In this document: piece after piece, positions 29,301-36,640 of the stretch
Position numbering within the stretch: the first letter of the stretch is position 1
Layout: the number at the start of each line of letters is the position of its first letter
Notes under the pieces: model-generated
The model's input: only the letters and a program-made list of their open reading frames with translations
Databases searched by the model: none
Told to the model about the DNA's origin: nothing
NCBI GenBank assembly: GCA_900545825.1
Contig: URAS01000003.1
Location: forward strand, 62,001-126,000
From: an uncultured Actinomyces sp.
GTDB taxonomy: Bacteria > Actinomycetota > Actinomycetes > Actinomycetales > Actinomycetaceae
DNA length: 64,000 nt
Reading direction: 5' to 3'
Position numbers and translations under genes: made by a program

Positions 29301-30685
29301 TCGACACGACCCAAGCCGACCCCGTCTTTGGGTTGGAAGAACGCAAGACACACACGATCTACGTCCCCCAGCTCTCGCCCGTCCACGTGCGGTTGTACAG
29401 CCAGGTCGCCCAGCGGGCCGGCTACAACATGGTGTGCCTCGAGCACGCCAGCAAGGAAGACATCGAGTGCGGGTTGAAGTACGTCAACAACGACGCGTGC
29501 TACCCGGCGATCATGGTGGTGGGCCAGCTGGTCAACAAGTTCATCTCCGGGGGCGCCGATCCTGACCACTCGACGGTCGCGATCACCCAGACCGGCGGGA
29601 TGTGCCGTGCGACGAACTATGCGGGCATGCTCCGCAAGGCCCTCAAGGATGCGGGATACCCACAGATTCCCGTGTTGGCGGCCAGCCTCCAGGGCCTCGA
29701 GCAGCACCCGGGCTTCAAGCTGACGGCCGGAATCATCCGCCGCGTCATCCAGGCGACCGTGCTCGGCGACCTCCTCCAGACGTGCCTGCTGCGGGTGCGC
29801 CCGTACGAACGCGACGAGGGCGCCGCGATGGCGCTGTACGACCACTGGCAGGCGATCGTCGGCGAGTACTTCCGCGACGGCGGGCACTCGAAGACCCTGG
29901 GACGTCGCGTGAGCTACGGCTGGCTGGTCAAGCACATCGTCGCCGAGTTCGACGCCCTCCCCCTGCTCGACATCCCCCGCAAGCCGCGGGTCGGCGTGGT
30001 CGGCGAGATCCTCGTCAAGTTCCAGCCGGACGCAAACAACGACGCCGTCCGCGTCATCGAGCAGGAGGGCTGCGAGGCCGTCCTCCCCGGCCTGGCCGCG
30101 TTCTTCCTCCAGTCGATGTATTCGGGCGAGTTCCGCTACGAAATCATGGGGCTCGGCACGAAGAAGGCGATGTGGGGCTCGAAGTTCGGCGTGTGGGCGA
30201 TCGAGGAATACGAGAAGCCCGTCCGCAAGGCCCTGGCCGCGACGAATGGGAAATTCGACGTGCCGGCGACCATCGCGGAAGTCGCCGCCGACGCCGAGCA
30301 GGTGATCTCGCTGGGCACGCAGGCCGGCGAGGGCTGGCTGCTCGTTGGCGAAATGATCGAGCTCATCAAGTCGGGCACGCCCAACATCATCTGTGCGCAG
30401 CCGTTCGCCTGCCTGCCCAACCACGTCGTCGGGCGCGGCATGTTCAAGGAGCTGCGGCGGCAGTACCCCGAGGCCAACGTCGTATCGATCGACTACGACC
30501 CGGGGGCCTCCGAGGTCAACCAGCTCAACCGCATCAAGCTCATGGTGGCGACGGCCCACAAGAACGCCGGCACCCACGCGGGCCTGGCGAAGTGGGACGC
30601 CTCGGACGACCAGTTCGCCCCGGCCTCGCGCGAGATGCCGAAGCGCCCGCACCAGAAGGTCTTCCTCCCGATCTCGCCGGTGTAG
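26321..30685 (+). CDS. Giant acyl-CoA dehydratase activase-related protein (two activase domains + dehydratase-like domains)
   Basis: The protein has about 1454 residues. Two BadF/HgdC-type ASKHA ATPase domains occur in tandem: GLDVGSTTVKAV (~6) and GIDAGSTTIKSV (~322). The first keeps both cluster-ligand cysteines of HgdC, in NGTCAGGTGAF (~124) and ASRCGVFAKT (~162). The second has NEACSSGCGSF (~441) and GSRCTVFMNS (~480). A CKLCQNHC cluster-like motif (~602) leads into a DUF2229 / HgdB-like dehydratase region with further cysteines. Known relatives occur in anaerobes, and most have no proven substrate. The activase hydrolyses ATP to push an electron into a radical dehydratase or a double-cubane protein, and here both functions seem to be fused. 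GTG at 26321 follows GGGGA; ATG at 26291 is a possible longer start. It stands alone, divergent from tetR. Confidence 0.85.
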   Translation: MDTTLSLGLDVGSTTVKAVLLDGEDILFADYRRHNADVRGELARLLDDVHDAYPDALVKVAMTGSGGLGVAQAMGVQFVQEVIASTEAIERMNPDVDVMIELGGEDAKITYLHPVPEQRMNGTCAGGTGAFIDQMATLLKVDATGLNDLAKDYKNLYPIASRCGVFAKTDVQPLLNQGAAHSDIAASVFQAVATQTVAGLACGRPIRGKVIFLGGPLHFLSELRAAFERVLGDSVDDYVTPDNGQLYVALGAAMLVEGPALALPHLVKSLEAARHVDSSAKTMRPLFATPEEKAEFDQRHAQTMVPVSTLDGVHGPLWLGIDAGSTTIKSVVLDSDGTIVYSTYGSNEGNPVDAAVGIARDVLSALPEDAYIARSCVTGYGEELVKSALHADEGEIETMAHFRAAAKVCPGVTSVIDIGGQDMKFLKIRNGAVDSIAVNEACSSGCGSFLQTFAATMSIGIEDFAKAGVESQAPVDLGSRCTVFMNSSVKQAQKEGASLGDISAGLSYSVVRNALYKVMKLRDAGELGDKVVVQGGTFLNDAVLRAFELLTDVEVVRPNISGLMGAYGAALTARKHSEPGQRSAMMDRDLDAFSYSSEQRECKLCQNHCKLTITTFDDGGRQVSGNRCDRGASLEARPKKSEIPNLYDYKYRRMFAYRRLTDKKATRGEIGIPRSLGMYEDYPLWFTILTSLGFKVVISGRSNHDLFATGMESIPSENVCYPAKLSHGHIEWLLKKGIKTIFMPCVSYEVKQFKEADNNFNCPIVAFYPQVLKNNIDRLADDDITFLNPFVNLDNPDKLVDRLMETFEPWGVTLAEMKSAVAAGYEEMDKVHADIKAEGDRALQYMREHNMHGIVLAGRPYHIDPEINHGIPEMITTLGMAVLSEDCLTAGMTESLRQGSLRVRDQWTYHTRLYEAAHLVTKEPDLSLVQLNSFGCGVDAITTDQVQEILEQVGDIYTVLKIDEVSNLGAAKIRMRSLQAANKERPAIDPMREIDTTQADPVFGLEERKTHTIYVPQLSPVHVRLYSQVAQRAGYNMVCLEHASKEDIECGLKYVNNDACYPAIMVVGQLVNKFISGGADPDHSTVAITQTGGMCRATNYAGMLRKALKDAGYPQIPVLAASLQGLEQHPGFKLTAGIIRRVIQATVLGDLLQTCLLRVRPYERDEGAAMALYDHWQAIVGEYFRDGGHSKTLGRRVSYGWLVKHIVAEFDALPLLDIPRKPRVGVVGEILVKFQPDANNDAVRVIEQEGCEAVLPGLAAFFLQSMYSGEFRYEIMGLGTKKAMWGSKFGVWAIEEYEKPVRKALAATNGKFDVPATIAEVAADAEQVISLGTQAGEGWLLVGEMIELIKSGTPNIICAQPFACLPNHVVGRGMFKELRRQYPEANVVSIDYDPGASEVNQLNRIKLMVATAHKNAGTHAGLAKWDASDDQFAPASREMPKRPHQKVFLPISPV

Positions 30686-30702
30686 CGAAACGGGGACAGA
30701 TA

Positions 30703-30736
30703 GCGGGGCGTGAGGACTTCATTCCTCACGCCCCGC
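30703..30736. terminator. Hairpin terminator between convergent activase-like and aldo/keto reductase genes
   Basis: A perfect 14-bp stem (30703-30716 / 30723-30736) with a 6-base loop lies between the two convergent stop codons. Confidence 0.75.
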
Positions 30737-30754
30737 CGGTTGACCGGGTCGCCC

Positions 30755-31729
30755 CTACTTGGCGAAGATGCCCTCGATTTCCGCCTTCAGCTGCGGCGTC
30801 AGGGCATCGAGGACGTCCAAGGCCCCGAGGTTTTCTTCCAGCTGCTTGACGCTCGACGCGCCGAGGATGACGGTCGAGACATGCGGGTTCGAGGCCGTCC
30901 ACGCGAGCGCCAGCTTGGCGGGCGTGACGTCCAGCCGCTGGGCGACCTCGACGAAGCGGCGGATCTTGCCCTTGACGTCCTCGTCGCTGGCGGCTTCGCG
31001 GACGAAATCGTAGCCCTTGAGGGTGGCGCGCGACTTCTCGGGGATCCCGTCGACGTATTTGCCGGTAAGGAGGCCCGACGCCAGGGGGCTCCACGTCGTC
31101 AACCCCAGGCCGATGTCGTCGTACAGGCGCGCGAACTCGCGTTCCACCTTGTCGCGATGGAGGAGGTTGTATTGGGGCTGTTCCATGACCGGCTTGCGCA
31201 GGTGGTGGCGCTCGGCGATCTCCCACGCGGCGCGGATTTCGTCGGCGCTCCACTCCGAGGTGCCCCAGTAGAGGGCCTTACCCTGGCTGATCATGTCGCT
31301 CATCGCCCACACCGTCTCCTCGATCGGCGTGTTCGGGTCGGGTCGGTGGCAGAAGACGAGGTCGACGAAGTCGAGGCCCAGGCGCTCGAGCGAACCGTCG
31401 ATGGCCTGCATGAGATATTTGCGGTTCAACGTGTTTCGCATGTTGACCATGTCGCCGTTGATTCCCCAGAACAGTTTCGTCGAGATGACGTACTCGTGGC
31501 GTTTCCAGCCGAGCTGCCGGATCGCTTCGCCCATGATCGTCTCGGACTCGCCGCCGGCATAGACCTCGGCGTTGTCGAAGAAATTGACACCGGCCTCCTT
31601 AGCGACGGCAAGCTGCTCCTTCGCGAGCGCCGTATCGAGCTGGTTACCGAAGGTCACCCACGACCCGAACGCGAACTGTGAAACCTGCAAACCTGACGAA
31701 CCCAAGCGGTTGTAAATCATCTGTGCCAT
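30755..31729 (-). CDS. Aldo/keto reductase, potassium-channel beta-subunit-like (AKR6 type)
   Basis: This is a 324-residue NADPH-dependent oxidoreductase with a TIM-barrel fold. The catalytic tetrad is visible: Asp and Tyr in FFDNAEVYAGG (~residues 51-56), Lys in ISTKLFWG, and His in VFCHRPDP. The sequence pattern (YRLG-type start, WSPLASGLLTGKY, VILGASSVKQLEENL) is that of bacterial homologues of Kv-channel beta subunits, such as methylglyoxal reductase YghZ. It is codon-biased like the core genome and lies just outside the repeat-bounded block. Its promoter region (31730-31790) shows nothing distinctive. Confidence 0.9.
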   Translation of the reverse strand: MAQMIYNRLGSSGLQVSQFAFGSWVTFGNQLDTALAKEQLAVAKEAGVNFFDNAEVYAGGESETIMGEAIRQLGWKRHEYVISTKLFWGINGDMVNMRNTLNRKYLMQAIDGSLERLGLDFVDLVFCHRPDPNTPIEETVWAMSDMISQGKALYWGTSEWSADEIRAAWEIAERHHLRKPVMEQPQYNLLHRDKVEREFARLYDDIGLGLTTWSPLASGLLTGKYVDGIPEKSRATLKGYDFVREAASDEDVKGKIRRFVEVAQRLDVTPAKLALAWTASNPHVSTVILGASSVKQLEENLGALDVLDALTPQLKAEIEGIFAK

Positions 31730-31790
31730 GCCTCGATGCTAATGCCGCAGGCTACGCAGCGCCCGGCGGTAGGCCCGGCTCAGCACCGGC

Positions 31791-31880
31791 GTGAACGTGA
31801 TCCTTCTGTCCGCTGTGATCACGGTCATGGACCCAATCCGGTGAACGTGACCTTCTTTGATCACGTTCACCAGCGGGCCG
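31791..31880. repeat. 90-bp hairpin repeat, left copy
   Basis: This segment is about 93% identical (84 of 90 by hand count) to 36333-36422 in the same orientation. It contains two related hairpins. The first begins GTGAACGTGATC and closes with GATCACGGTCAT. The second (31840-31871) is an 11-bp perfect stem GGTGAACGTGA / TCACGTTCACC. No longer identity extends beyond the 90 bases on either side. It resembles a REP-type or MITE-like intergenic element. Confidence 0.8.
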
Positions 31881-31905
31881 AGGGCCCCACGTATGCCACC
31901 GGGTC

Positions 31906-32847
31906 CTACATCTCCCCCAGGGAATCCCCCAAAGCCCCGGAATCGGAGTGCTGCCCGGGCAACGCCTGGCGGGACGGGGTGACGGTCGATGTCTTCCCCG
32001 TCCTCTCGGTAGCTGTCCATGTCGCCAAAAGGGCGAGACCGTCTGCGCTGGGGGTGCCCGGTGCGGCCGTGTACGTGGTGATGACGGTCGTGGGATCGCC
32101 GGGCAGGGCGAAATCGTTGTATTCGAGATCGAGGAAGCCGACGACCGGGTGATTGATCGCCTTGCGCCCACGCATGTGGCGATGGACGTTGTGGTTAGCC
32201 CAGCGCCTACTGAAGTCCGCGCTGCGGGCAGCGAGTTCACCGATGAGTTCGGTCACGCTGGTATCGAGGGGATCACGGCCCACGGTTGCATGGAGGATGG
32301 CGACGGTGAGGTTCCGAGCCGCGCCATGATCGACGTAAAACGTCTCGGCGCTGGGATCGAGAAACGAGAATCGCGCGAGGTTTGGCGGCTGTTCTGCCAT
32401 GGCAAACAGGCTCGGATAGAGCGCCCGACCGAGTTCATTTGCCGCGAGCACGTCGAGCCTGCCATTCTGCACGAACGCAGGCACACTCATGGAATCAAGA
32501 ATCTGCTGGACAGTCGCGTCAATTCCATGGACTGCGCGAGGTCGACGCTGTCGGCGTCGCGTGGATGCAGCATTGTGGGCGAGGTCGTACAGATAGCTAC
32601 GTTCGTCCTCGTCAAGCTGAAGAACACGTGCGATCGAGTCAAGAACGCTGTCGGACGCGCCACCAAGCTTTCCGCGCTCTATCCGGGTGTAGTACTCGAC
32701 GCTCACGCCAGCGAGCAGGGCAACTTCCTCTCGACGCAGTCCGGGGACCCGACGATTGCCGCCGACATAGGTCAGGCCCGCCTGTTCGGGCGTGATACGC
32801 GCCCGGCGACTCATGAGAAACTCTTTGATCTCCTGCTCCAGCTCCAT
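31906..32847 (-). CDS. XRE-family regulator with MmyB-like ligand-binding domain
   Basis: This is a 313-residue regulator. The N-terminal helix-turn-helix is of the HTH_31 type (LRREEVALLAGVSVEYYTRIERG, residues ~38-60), followed by an MmyB-like sensor domain (residues ~105-270), which in relatives binds fatty-acid-like ligands. A ~25-residue Ser/Gly-rich tail extends almost to the left repeat. The start has no Shine-Dalgarno sequence; TACGCT stands seven bases before the ATG, so it is probably leaderless. It is the last gene of the lower-GC block and probably controls the three enzyme genes upstream of it. Confidence 0.87.
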   Translation of the reverse strand: MELEQEIKEFLMSRRARITPEQAGLTYVGGNRRVPGLRREEVALLAGVSVEYYTRIERGKLGGASDSVLDSIARVLQLDEDERSYLYDLAHNAASTRRRQRRPRAVHGIDATVQQILDSMSVPAFVQNGRLDVLAANELGRALYPSLFAMAEQPPNLARFSFLDPSAETFYVDHGAARNLTVAILHATVGRDPLDTSVTELIGELAARSADFSRRWANHNVHRHMRGRKAINHPVVGFLDLEYNDFALPGDPTTVITTYTAAPGTPSADGLALLATWTATERTGKTSTVTPSRQALPGQHSDSGALGDSLGEM

Positions 32848-32973
32848 GGTTTAAGCGTAAAGCGGCGTTCCGTCTGAAAGGGAGCCCTGGGAGTACCTGG
32901 CACCCATCGGCCAGGAATCAGGTCATGGGTGGGATACTCACCGCCTGGGGGGGCGGATACCGCAGCCGCGGCA

Positions 32974-33004
32974 GGCGGCCATCTCGGCTCACGAGATGAC
33001 CGCC
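32974..33004 (-). terminator. Hairpin after the island aldo/keto reductase gene
   Basis: A 13-bp stem with one mismatch (32974-32986 / 32992-33004) and a 5-base loop lies 35 bases after the stop codon on the minus strand. The rest of 32848-33039 holds only the regulator's promoter region. Confidence 0.5.
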
Positions 33005-33039
33005 TCCCCCAGTCTCCGGCAATAGCGGACGCTGTGACA

Positions 33040-33993
33040 TCACATCTCGTGTTCCCAATCGCCACGGGTATTGACATTCGCAGCGTCAGCCAGCGTCTCC
33101 AACTCAGAAATATCGCCGCTGGTCAGCGTGATACTCCTCGCACGAACAAGACCGTCAATGTATTGGGGTTTCGTGACGCCAATGATTGGTGTCGTCCCCT
33201 TGGCAATCGCCCATGCGACGGCAGCATCGGCGGTGGCCGCCCCCTGTGCACGTCCGAGAGAGGCAAGCTTGTCGGTCAGCGCCTGCAGCTGGGGCAGCAT
33301 CCCGTTGTAGATCTGCGCACGACTACTCCCGGCCGGAAGCGGGTTCTCGGGGCTGTACTTTCCGCTGAGTGCCCCCTGCTCCAGCACCATGTACGAGAAG
33401 AACGGGATGGCCTGCTCCTTGCAATAGTCAAGGATCCCGGCGTCCTCGGAGCTGCGATAGAGCAGACTGTAGTGATTCTGGACAGCTTCGACCCGATAGC
33501 CCGCCTCACCGAGGATCTGGTCGGCACGCTTGATCTCGCTGAGGTTGTGATTCGACACTCCGACGTGACGGATCTTCCCACTGCGCAGCAGCGGGATCAG
33601 GCGAGGAGTCCACCGCTCGACGTCGGCCGGATTGTGGATCCAATAGAGGTCGATGTAATCCGTGCCCAAGTTCGTCAGGCTCTGCTCGAGCATGTCTGCC
33701 ACCGGATCGTCGCCAGCCCCGGCGATCTGCGGAGTGAACTTTGTCGACAGCTGGTAGTCCTCACGCTCGAAGCGAGAGAGGACACGGCCGAGAACCTTTT
33801 CAGACTGGCCCATGCCGTAGACGAGGGCGGTGTCCCACAGGGTGAATCCAGCAGCCTGGGCCTTGTCGGCGACCTCGTTGAGACCTGTCTCGGTCAGGGT
33901 GCTGCCAAAATACCCATCACCGCTCTGGCCGCTGTCCCCCCAGGCCCACGTCCCGAGCGCCACGGCGGCGGTTTGCATCGTATCGCTTGTCAT
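33040..33993 (-). CDS. Aldo/keto reductase of the lower-GC block
   Basis: This is a 317-residue TIM-barrel oxidoreductase with the tetrad Asp/Tyr in LWDTALVYGMG, Lys in LSTKF and His in YWIHNP. It resembles plant- and bacterial-type AKRs of unassigned substrate (GTWAWGD near the start) and is not a close copy of the reductase at 30.8 kb. ATG at 33993 follows AGGGAG by six bases. Its G+C content is lower than the genome core: one 60-base stretch, 33061-33120, has 34 G or C. It is separated from the amidohydrolase gene by 224 bases, which may hold a promoter. Confidence 0.87.
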   Translation of the reverse strand: MTSDTMQTAAVALGTWAWGDSGQSGDGYFGSTLTETGLNEVADKAQAAGFTLWDTALVYGMGQSEKVLGRVLSRFEREDYQLSTKFTPQIAGAGDDPVADMLEQSLTNLGTDYIDLYWIHNPADVERWTPRLIPLLRSGKIRHVGVSNHNLSEIKRADQILGEAGYRVEAVQNHYSLLYRSSEDAGILDYCKEQAIPFFSYMVLEQGALSGKYSPENPLPAGSSRAQIYNGMLPQLQALTDKLASLGRAQGAATADAAVAWAIAKGTTPIIGVTKPQYIDGLVRARSITLTSGDISELETLADAANVNTRGDWEHEM

Positions 33994-34217
33994 TGTGTCT
34001 CCCTCACTCGTTCTGTCATCACCCCGGCTGCACCTCTTTGGTGACGTCACTCATAACGACAGCGACGAGCCACGTCAGAACACAGGCTGGTCGGTCTCTC
34101 AAATCCCTCGCTCTGTGTGGTGAAACCGAGCACTCCTTTATCGTCGGTTGTCGCACGATGGCGTTCCAGGCACTCTGAGGGACCCCCAGCAAGAAAACAC
34201 TGGCTAGTGGTGGCCGA
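33994..34217. promoter_or_regulatory. Intergenic region with perfect palindrome GTGACGTCAC
   Basis: This 224-base gap on the minus strand has no open frame that looks coding. It includes a 10-base palindrome at 34041-34050, about 48 bases upstream of the reductase start, that could be a regulator site. No clear terminator for the amidohydrolase gene was seen. Confidence 0.3.
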
Positions 34218-35180
34218 TCACGGCGCGGTGTTGAGAAGAATCGACTGGGCATTCCCCATCAGCAAGGCCCGCAGCTGCGCTCCCTGGACCAGGTGCCCCG
34301 CCTGAAGCGCGGCGAGGTTGTCCTCGATAGCGGTCAAAGGGGCATACGGGTAGTCGGTCCCGAGCAACAGATGCGAAAAGTCGGTCAGCGCCGCGGCTGA
34401 AGCGGCAGCGCGGGGGAACGGCGCCGAAGAGCCGATCTCGTAATAGAGGCTGCCGAGCGTATCCGCGAGCGTTCCCCGCTCCGGATCCGGAGGGAGAAGG
34501 AGTGGCGCGAGAAGGTCGACTCGGTCGACGAGGTCAGGCAGCAAGGCCCCATTGTGGGCGACGATCCACCGAATATGCGGATACCGCGTGAAGACGGAAT
34601 GGGTGTAGAGGTTGACGAAAGCGCGGGTACTGTCAACCAGATACTCGACAAATGCTGCCGGACGTCCCATATCGACGGCCTTGCATCCCGCAGGTGACGT
34701 GGGGTGGACGAATACCACAGCAGCGAGTTCGTCGAGAACCTCAATCAGTGGCTCGATGACGGCATCACCCAGGTAGACCCCGTTTGTCTGCGTCAAGAGG
34801 ACGATTCCCGCCGCGCCCAGGTCATCGATGACGCGTCTGGCCTCGACACACGCGGCCTCCACGTCCGGCAACGGCACGGTGCCGAAAAACCGAAACCGAC
34901 CGGGATACTCGGTCGCGATGATAGCCGCCTCATCGTTGACTCTGCGCGCCCACTCGAGGGCATCCGAGCCAAACGGTACGACCCCCGGGCTGGATAATGA
35001 CAAGACCGAGGTCTCAATACCTAAGCGGTCCATAGTCGCCACATGAGTATCAGCCGACCACGCCGGAATCGGAAAGCCATCGGGGGTGGTCACACCGCGA
35101 GCGGCAAGAGCGTCGCGATATCCCGTAGGGACAAAATGCGCGTGAATATCGACCGCGGATGTCGGATGACGCGTGGACAT
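34218..35180 (-). CDS. Metal-dependent amidohydrolase, ACMSD-like (amidohydrolase_2)
   Basis: This is a 320-residue TIM-barrel hydrolase/decarboxylase of the aminocarboxymuconate-semialdehyde decarboxylase type. Metal ligands visible are HxH in VDIHAHFVP (~residue 12), His in VFVHPTSPAG (~160), His in IVAHNGALL (~210) and Asp in LLGTDYPYAP (~270). Members decarboxylate or hydrolyse aromatic or muconate-like acids; the substrate is not deducible here. ATG at 35180 follows GAAAGGAC by eight bases. It is flanked by oxidoreductases, which suggests a small catabolic route. Confidence 0.87.
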   Translation of the reverse strand: MSTRHPTSAVDIHAHFVPTGYRDALAARGVTTPDGFPIPAWSADTHVATMDRLGIETSVLSLSSPGVVPFGSDALEWARRVNDEAAIIATEYPGRFRFFGTVPLPDVEAACVEARRVIDDLGAAGIVLLTQTNGVYLGDAVIEPLIEVLDELAAVVFVHPTSPAGCKAVDMGRPAAFVEYLVDSTRAFVNLYTHSVFTRYPHIRWIVAHNGALLPDLVDRVDLLAPLLLPPDPERGTLADTLGSLYYEIGSSAPFPRAAASAAALTDFSHLLLGTDYPYAPLTAIEDNLAALQAGHLVQGAQLRALLMGNAQSILLNTAP

Positions 35181-35267
35181 GGACGGTCCTTTCACTGTGG
35201 TCCAATAGTTCGGCGACTGGCCGTCTCCCCTCACCGTGCTCCAAGCCAGAGGGTCGCCGAGGTCGGT

Positions 35268-36095
35268 CTAGTGTCCGCTTGCGGCGGCAGACACGTGTTG
35301 CCACTGATGCCACACCTCGAGCCGTTGGTTGTAGTCGGCTGTGACCATCGCAAGCGGATACTCGCCAAGGAAGATCCTCAGCGGAGGGCATTCGGCATCA
35401 ACGACCGCAAGAACTGCGGCCGCGCTTGCCGCCGGATCACCGGGTGCGCTGCCTTGTGTATTCTTGCGGAATGCCGCAGCAGCGTCTTCTCTCACTGCGT
35501 CGTAGACGGTGCTCATGTGAGCACGTTGGGCGGACGCCCCACCCCAATCGGTAGCAAAGGCGCCCGGCTCAACGAGGGTCACATGGATACCGAACCGCGC
35601 AGTCTCTTGTGCGAGAGACTGGCTGAAGCCCTCGAGCGCCCACTTCGACGCGTGATAAGCGCTGAGATTTGGTACTGCCGTGACCCCGGCGATGGAGGAA
35701 ACCTGCACGATGTGCCCGCCGCCTTGCGCACGCATAATCGGTAACGCCGCCTGTGTGACCCACACGGCGCCGAAAAAGTTCGTCTCCATCTGGCGTCGAA
35801 TATCTGCCTCGCTCAGCTCCTCGACCATCCCGAACTGGCCGTAGCCGGCATTATTGACGACGACGTCGAGACGACCGAAGTGCCTCGATGCCTGGTCGAC
35901 GGCAGCGTAATCCCCTGTCCGATCGGTGACATCGAGACGGATCGGCAGGAAGCTATCGCCGAAACGATCGGCCAAGTCCTCGATGGTGGAAAGATCCCGC
36001 GCGGTTCCGGCAACACGATCTCCTCTTTCCAAAGCAGCACTCGCCCATTCGCGGCCAAAACCTCGGGATACACCGGTAATGAACCACGTTTTCAC
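35268..36095 (-). CDS. SDR-family oxidoreductase of the lower-GC block
   Basis: This is a classical short-chain dehydrogenase of 275 residues with TGVSRGFGREW at the N-terminus, VVNNAGYG, a catalytic serine in QVSSIAGV and YHASK for Tyr/Lys. GTG at 36095 is preferred because GAGG lies five bases before it; GTG at 36116 is in frame but lacks a ribosome site. It is the first of the four block genes, with 87 bases to the amidohydrolase, so these two are probably cotranscribed. Confidence 0.87.
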   Translation of the reverse strand: MKTWFITGVSRGFGREWASAALERGDRVAGTARDLSTIEDLADRFGDSFLPIRLDVTDRTGDYAAVDQASRHFGRLDVVVNNAGYGQFGMVEELSEADIRRQMETNFFGAVWVTQAALPIMRAQGGGHIVQVSSIAGVTAVPNLSAYHASKWALEGFSQSLAQETARFGIHVTLVEPGAFATDWGGASAQRAHMSTVYDAVREDAAAAFRKNTQGSAPGDPAASAAAVLAVVDAECPPLRIFLGEYPLAMVTADYNQRLEVWHQWQHVSAAASGH

Positions 36096-36115
36096 CCTTG
36101 CCTCTTTTCTCTTCA

Positions 36116-36194
36116 CGGATATCGGAGGTCTTCTCGCGCGCCCTCGTTAAAAGCCCGGCGTTGCACACCACAGCTGCACCGCCTCGGATATCCG
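36116..36194. promoter_or_regulatory. Paired GGATATC sites upstream of the island SDR gene
   Basis: The palindrome CGGATATCCG (36185-36194) and the related CGGATATCGG (36116-36125) lie 59 bases apart in the presumed control region of the lower-GC block. They could be sites for the block's own XRE regulator. The region 36195-36332 holds no recognisable gene. Confidence 0.3.
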
Positions 36195-36332
36195 TGGGTG
36201 CCGAGTACGCCACCAGGCAAGCGTGATCGTGATCAGGCGTACCTTGGCTCGCACGACGACTGGACTCGACCACATTACGGTCGATATCAGTCCTCAAGGC
36301 AGGCACTGTGAGTACCCCCTCCGGGGCATCCC

Positions 36333-36422
36333 GTGAACGTGATCGTTCTGTCCGCTGTGATCACGCTCATGGGCCCAAACCGGTGAACGTGACCTTCTTT
36401 GATCACGCTCACAAGCGGGCCG
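36333..36422. repeat. 90-bp hairpin repeat, right copy
   Basis: This is the second copy of the 31791-31880 element, in the same orientation with six differences. Its second hairpin has lost perfect pairing (TCACGCTCACA instead of TCACGTTCACC). The two copies enclose 4.45 kb with four genes. A short inverted repeat, GCGCCA-GCGG-TGGCGC, follows at about 36425-36440. Confidence 0.8.
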
Positions 36423-36466
36423 GAGCGCCAGCGGTGGCGCGCCCCGCGACCTGGGCGCATAGAAAA

Positions 36467-36491
36467 AACGTGACCGGAAACCGGTCACGTT
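36467..36491 (-). terminator. Rho-independent terminator of tRNA-Ala
   Basis: An 11-bp perfect stem AACGTGACCGG / CCGGTCACGTT (3-base loop) is followed on the minus strand by a run of T. It lies nine bases after the tRNA 3' end. Its arm shares GTGAACGTGACC with the 90-bp repeats nearby. Confidence 0.88.
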
Positions 36492-36499
36492 CACACAAG

Positions 36500-36572
36500 T
36501 GGAGCTAGGGGGATTCGAACCCCCGACCTCTTCCATGCCATGGAAGCGCGCTACCAACTGCGCCATAGCCCC
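36500..36572 (-). tRNA. tRNA-Ala (anticodon GGC)
   Basis: The 73-base cloverleaf on the minus strand has acceptor stem GGGGCTA / TAGCTCC, anticodon stem CTTCC / GGAAG with loop ATGGCAT giving anticodon GGC, and the T-arm GGGGG-TTCGAAT-CCCCC. The discriminator base is A. The CCA end is not encoded and must be added by the cell. Confidence 0.96.
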
Positions 36573-36595
36573 TGAAGACTCCTCAAGGCTACCCG

Positions 36596-36623
36596 GCCGG
36601 CGGTCATTCTCCAAACCGCCGGC
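36596..36623 (-). terminator. Hairpin terminator after the histidine phosphatase gene
   Basis: A perfect 9-bp stem (36596-36604 / 36615-36623) with a 10-base loop lies 17 bases after the phosphatase stop and just before the tRNA gene. Confidence 0.6.
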
Positions 36624-36640
36624 GACGTGAGGAACCCCAC

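Noticed and set aside
31739..32240. Short minus-strand frames spanning the left repeat
   Set aside because: They translate the hairpin repeat itself and parts of the regulator gene in another frame; the peptide similarity with the right copy only reflects the DNA repeat.
36500..36572. tRNA-Ala as an integration (att) site for the lower-GC block
   Set aside because: The tRNA 3' end is not duplicated at the other border near 31.8 kb and no integrase is present. The only shared border sequence is the 90-bp repeat.
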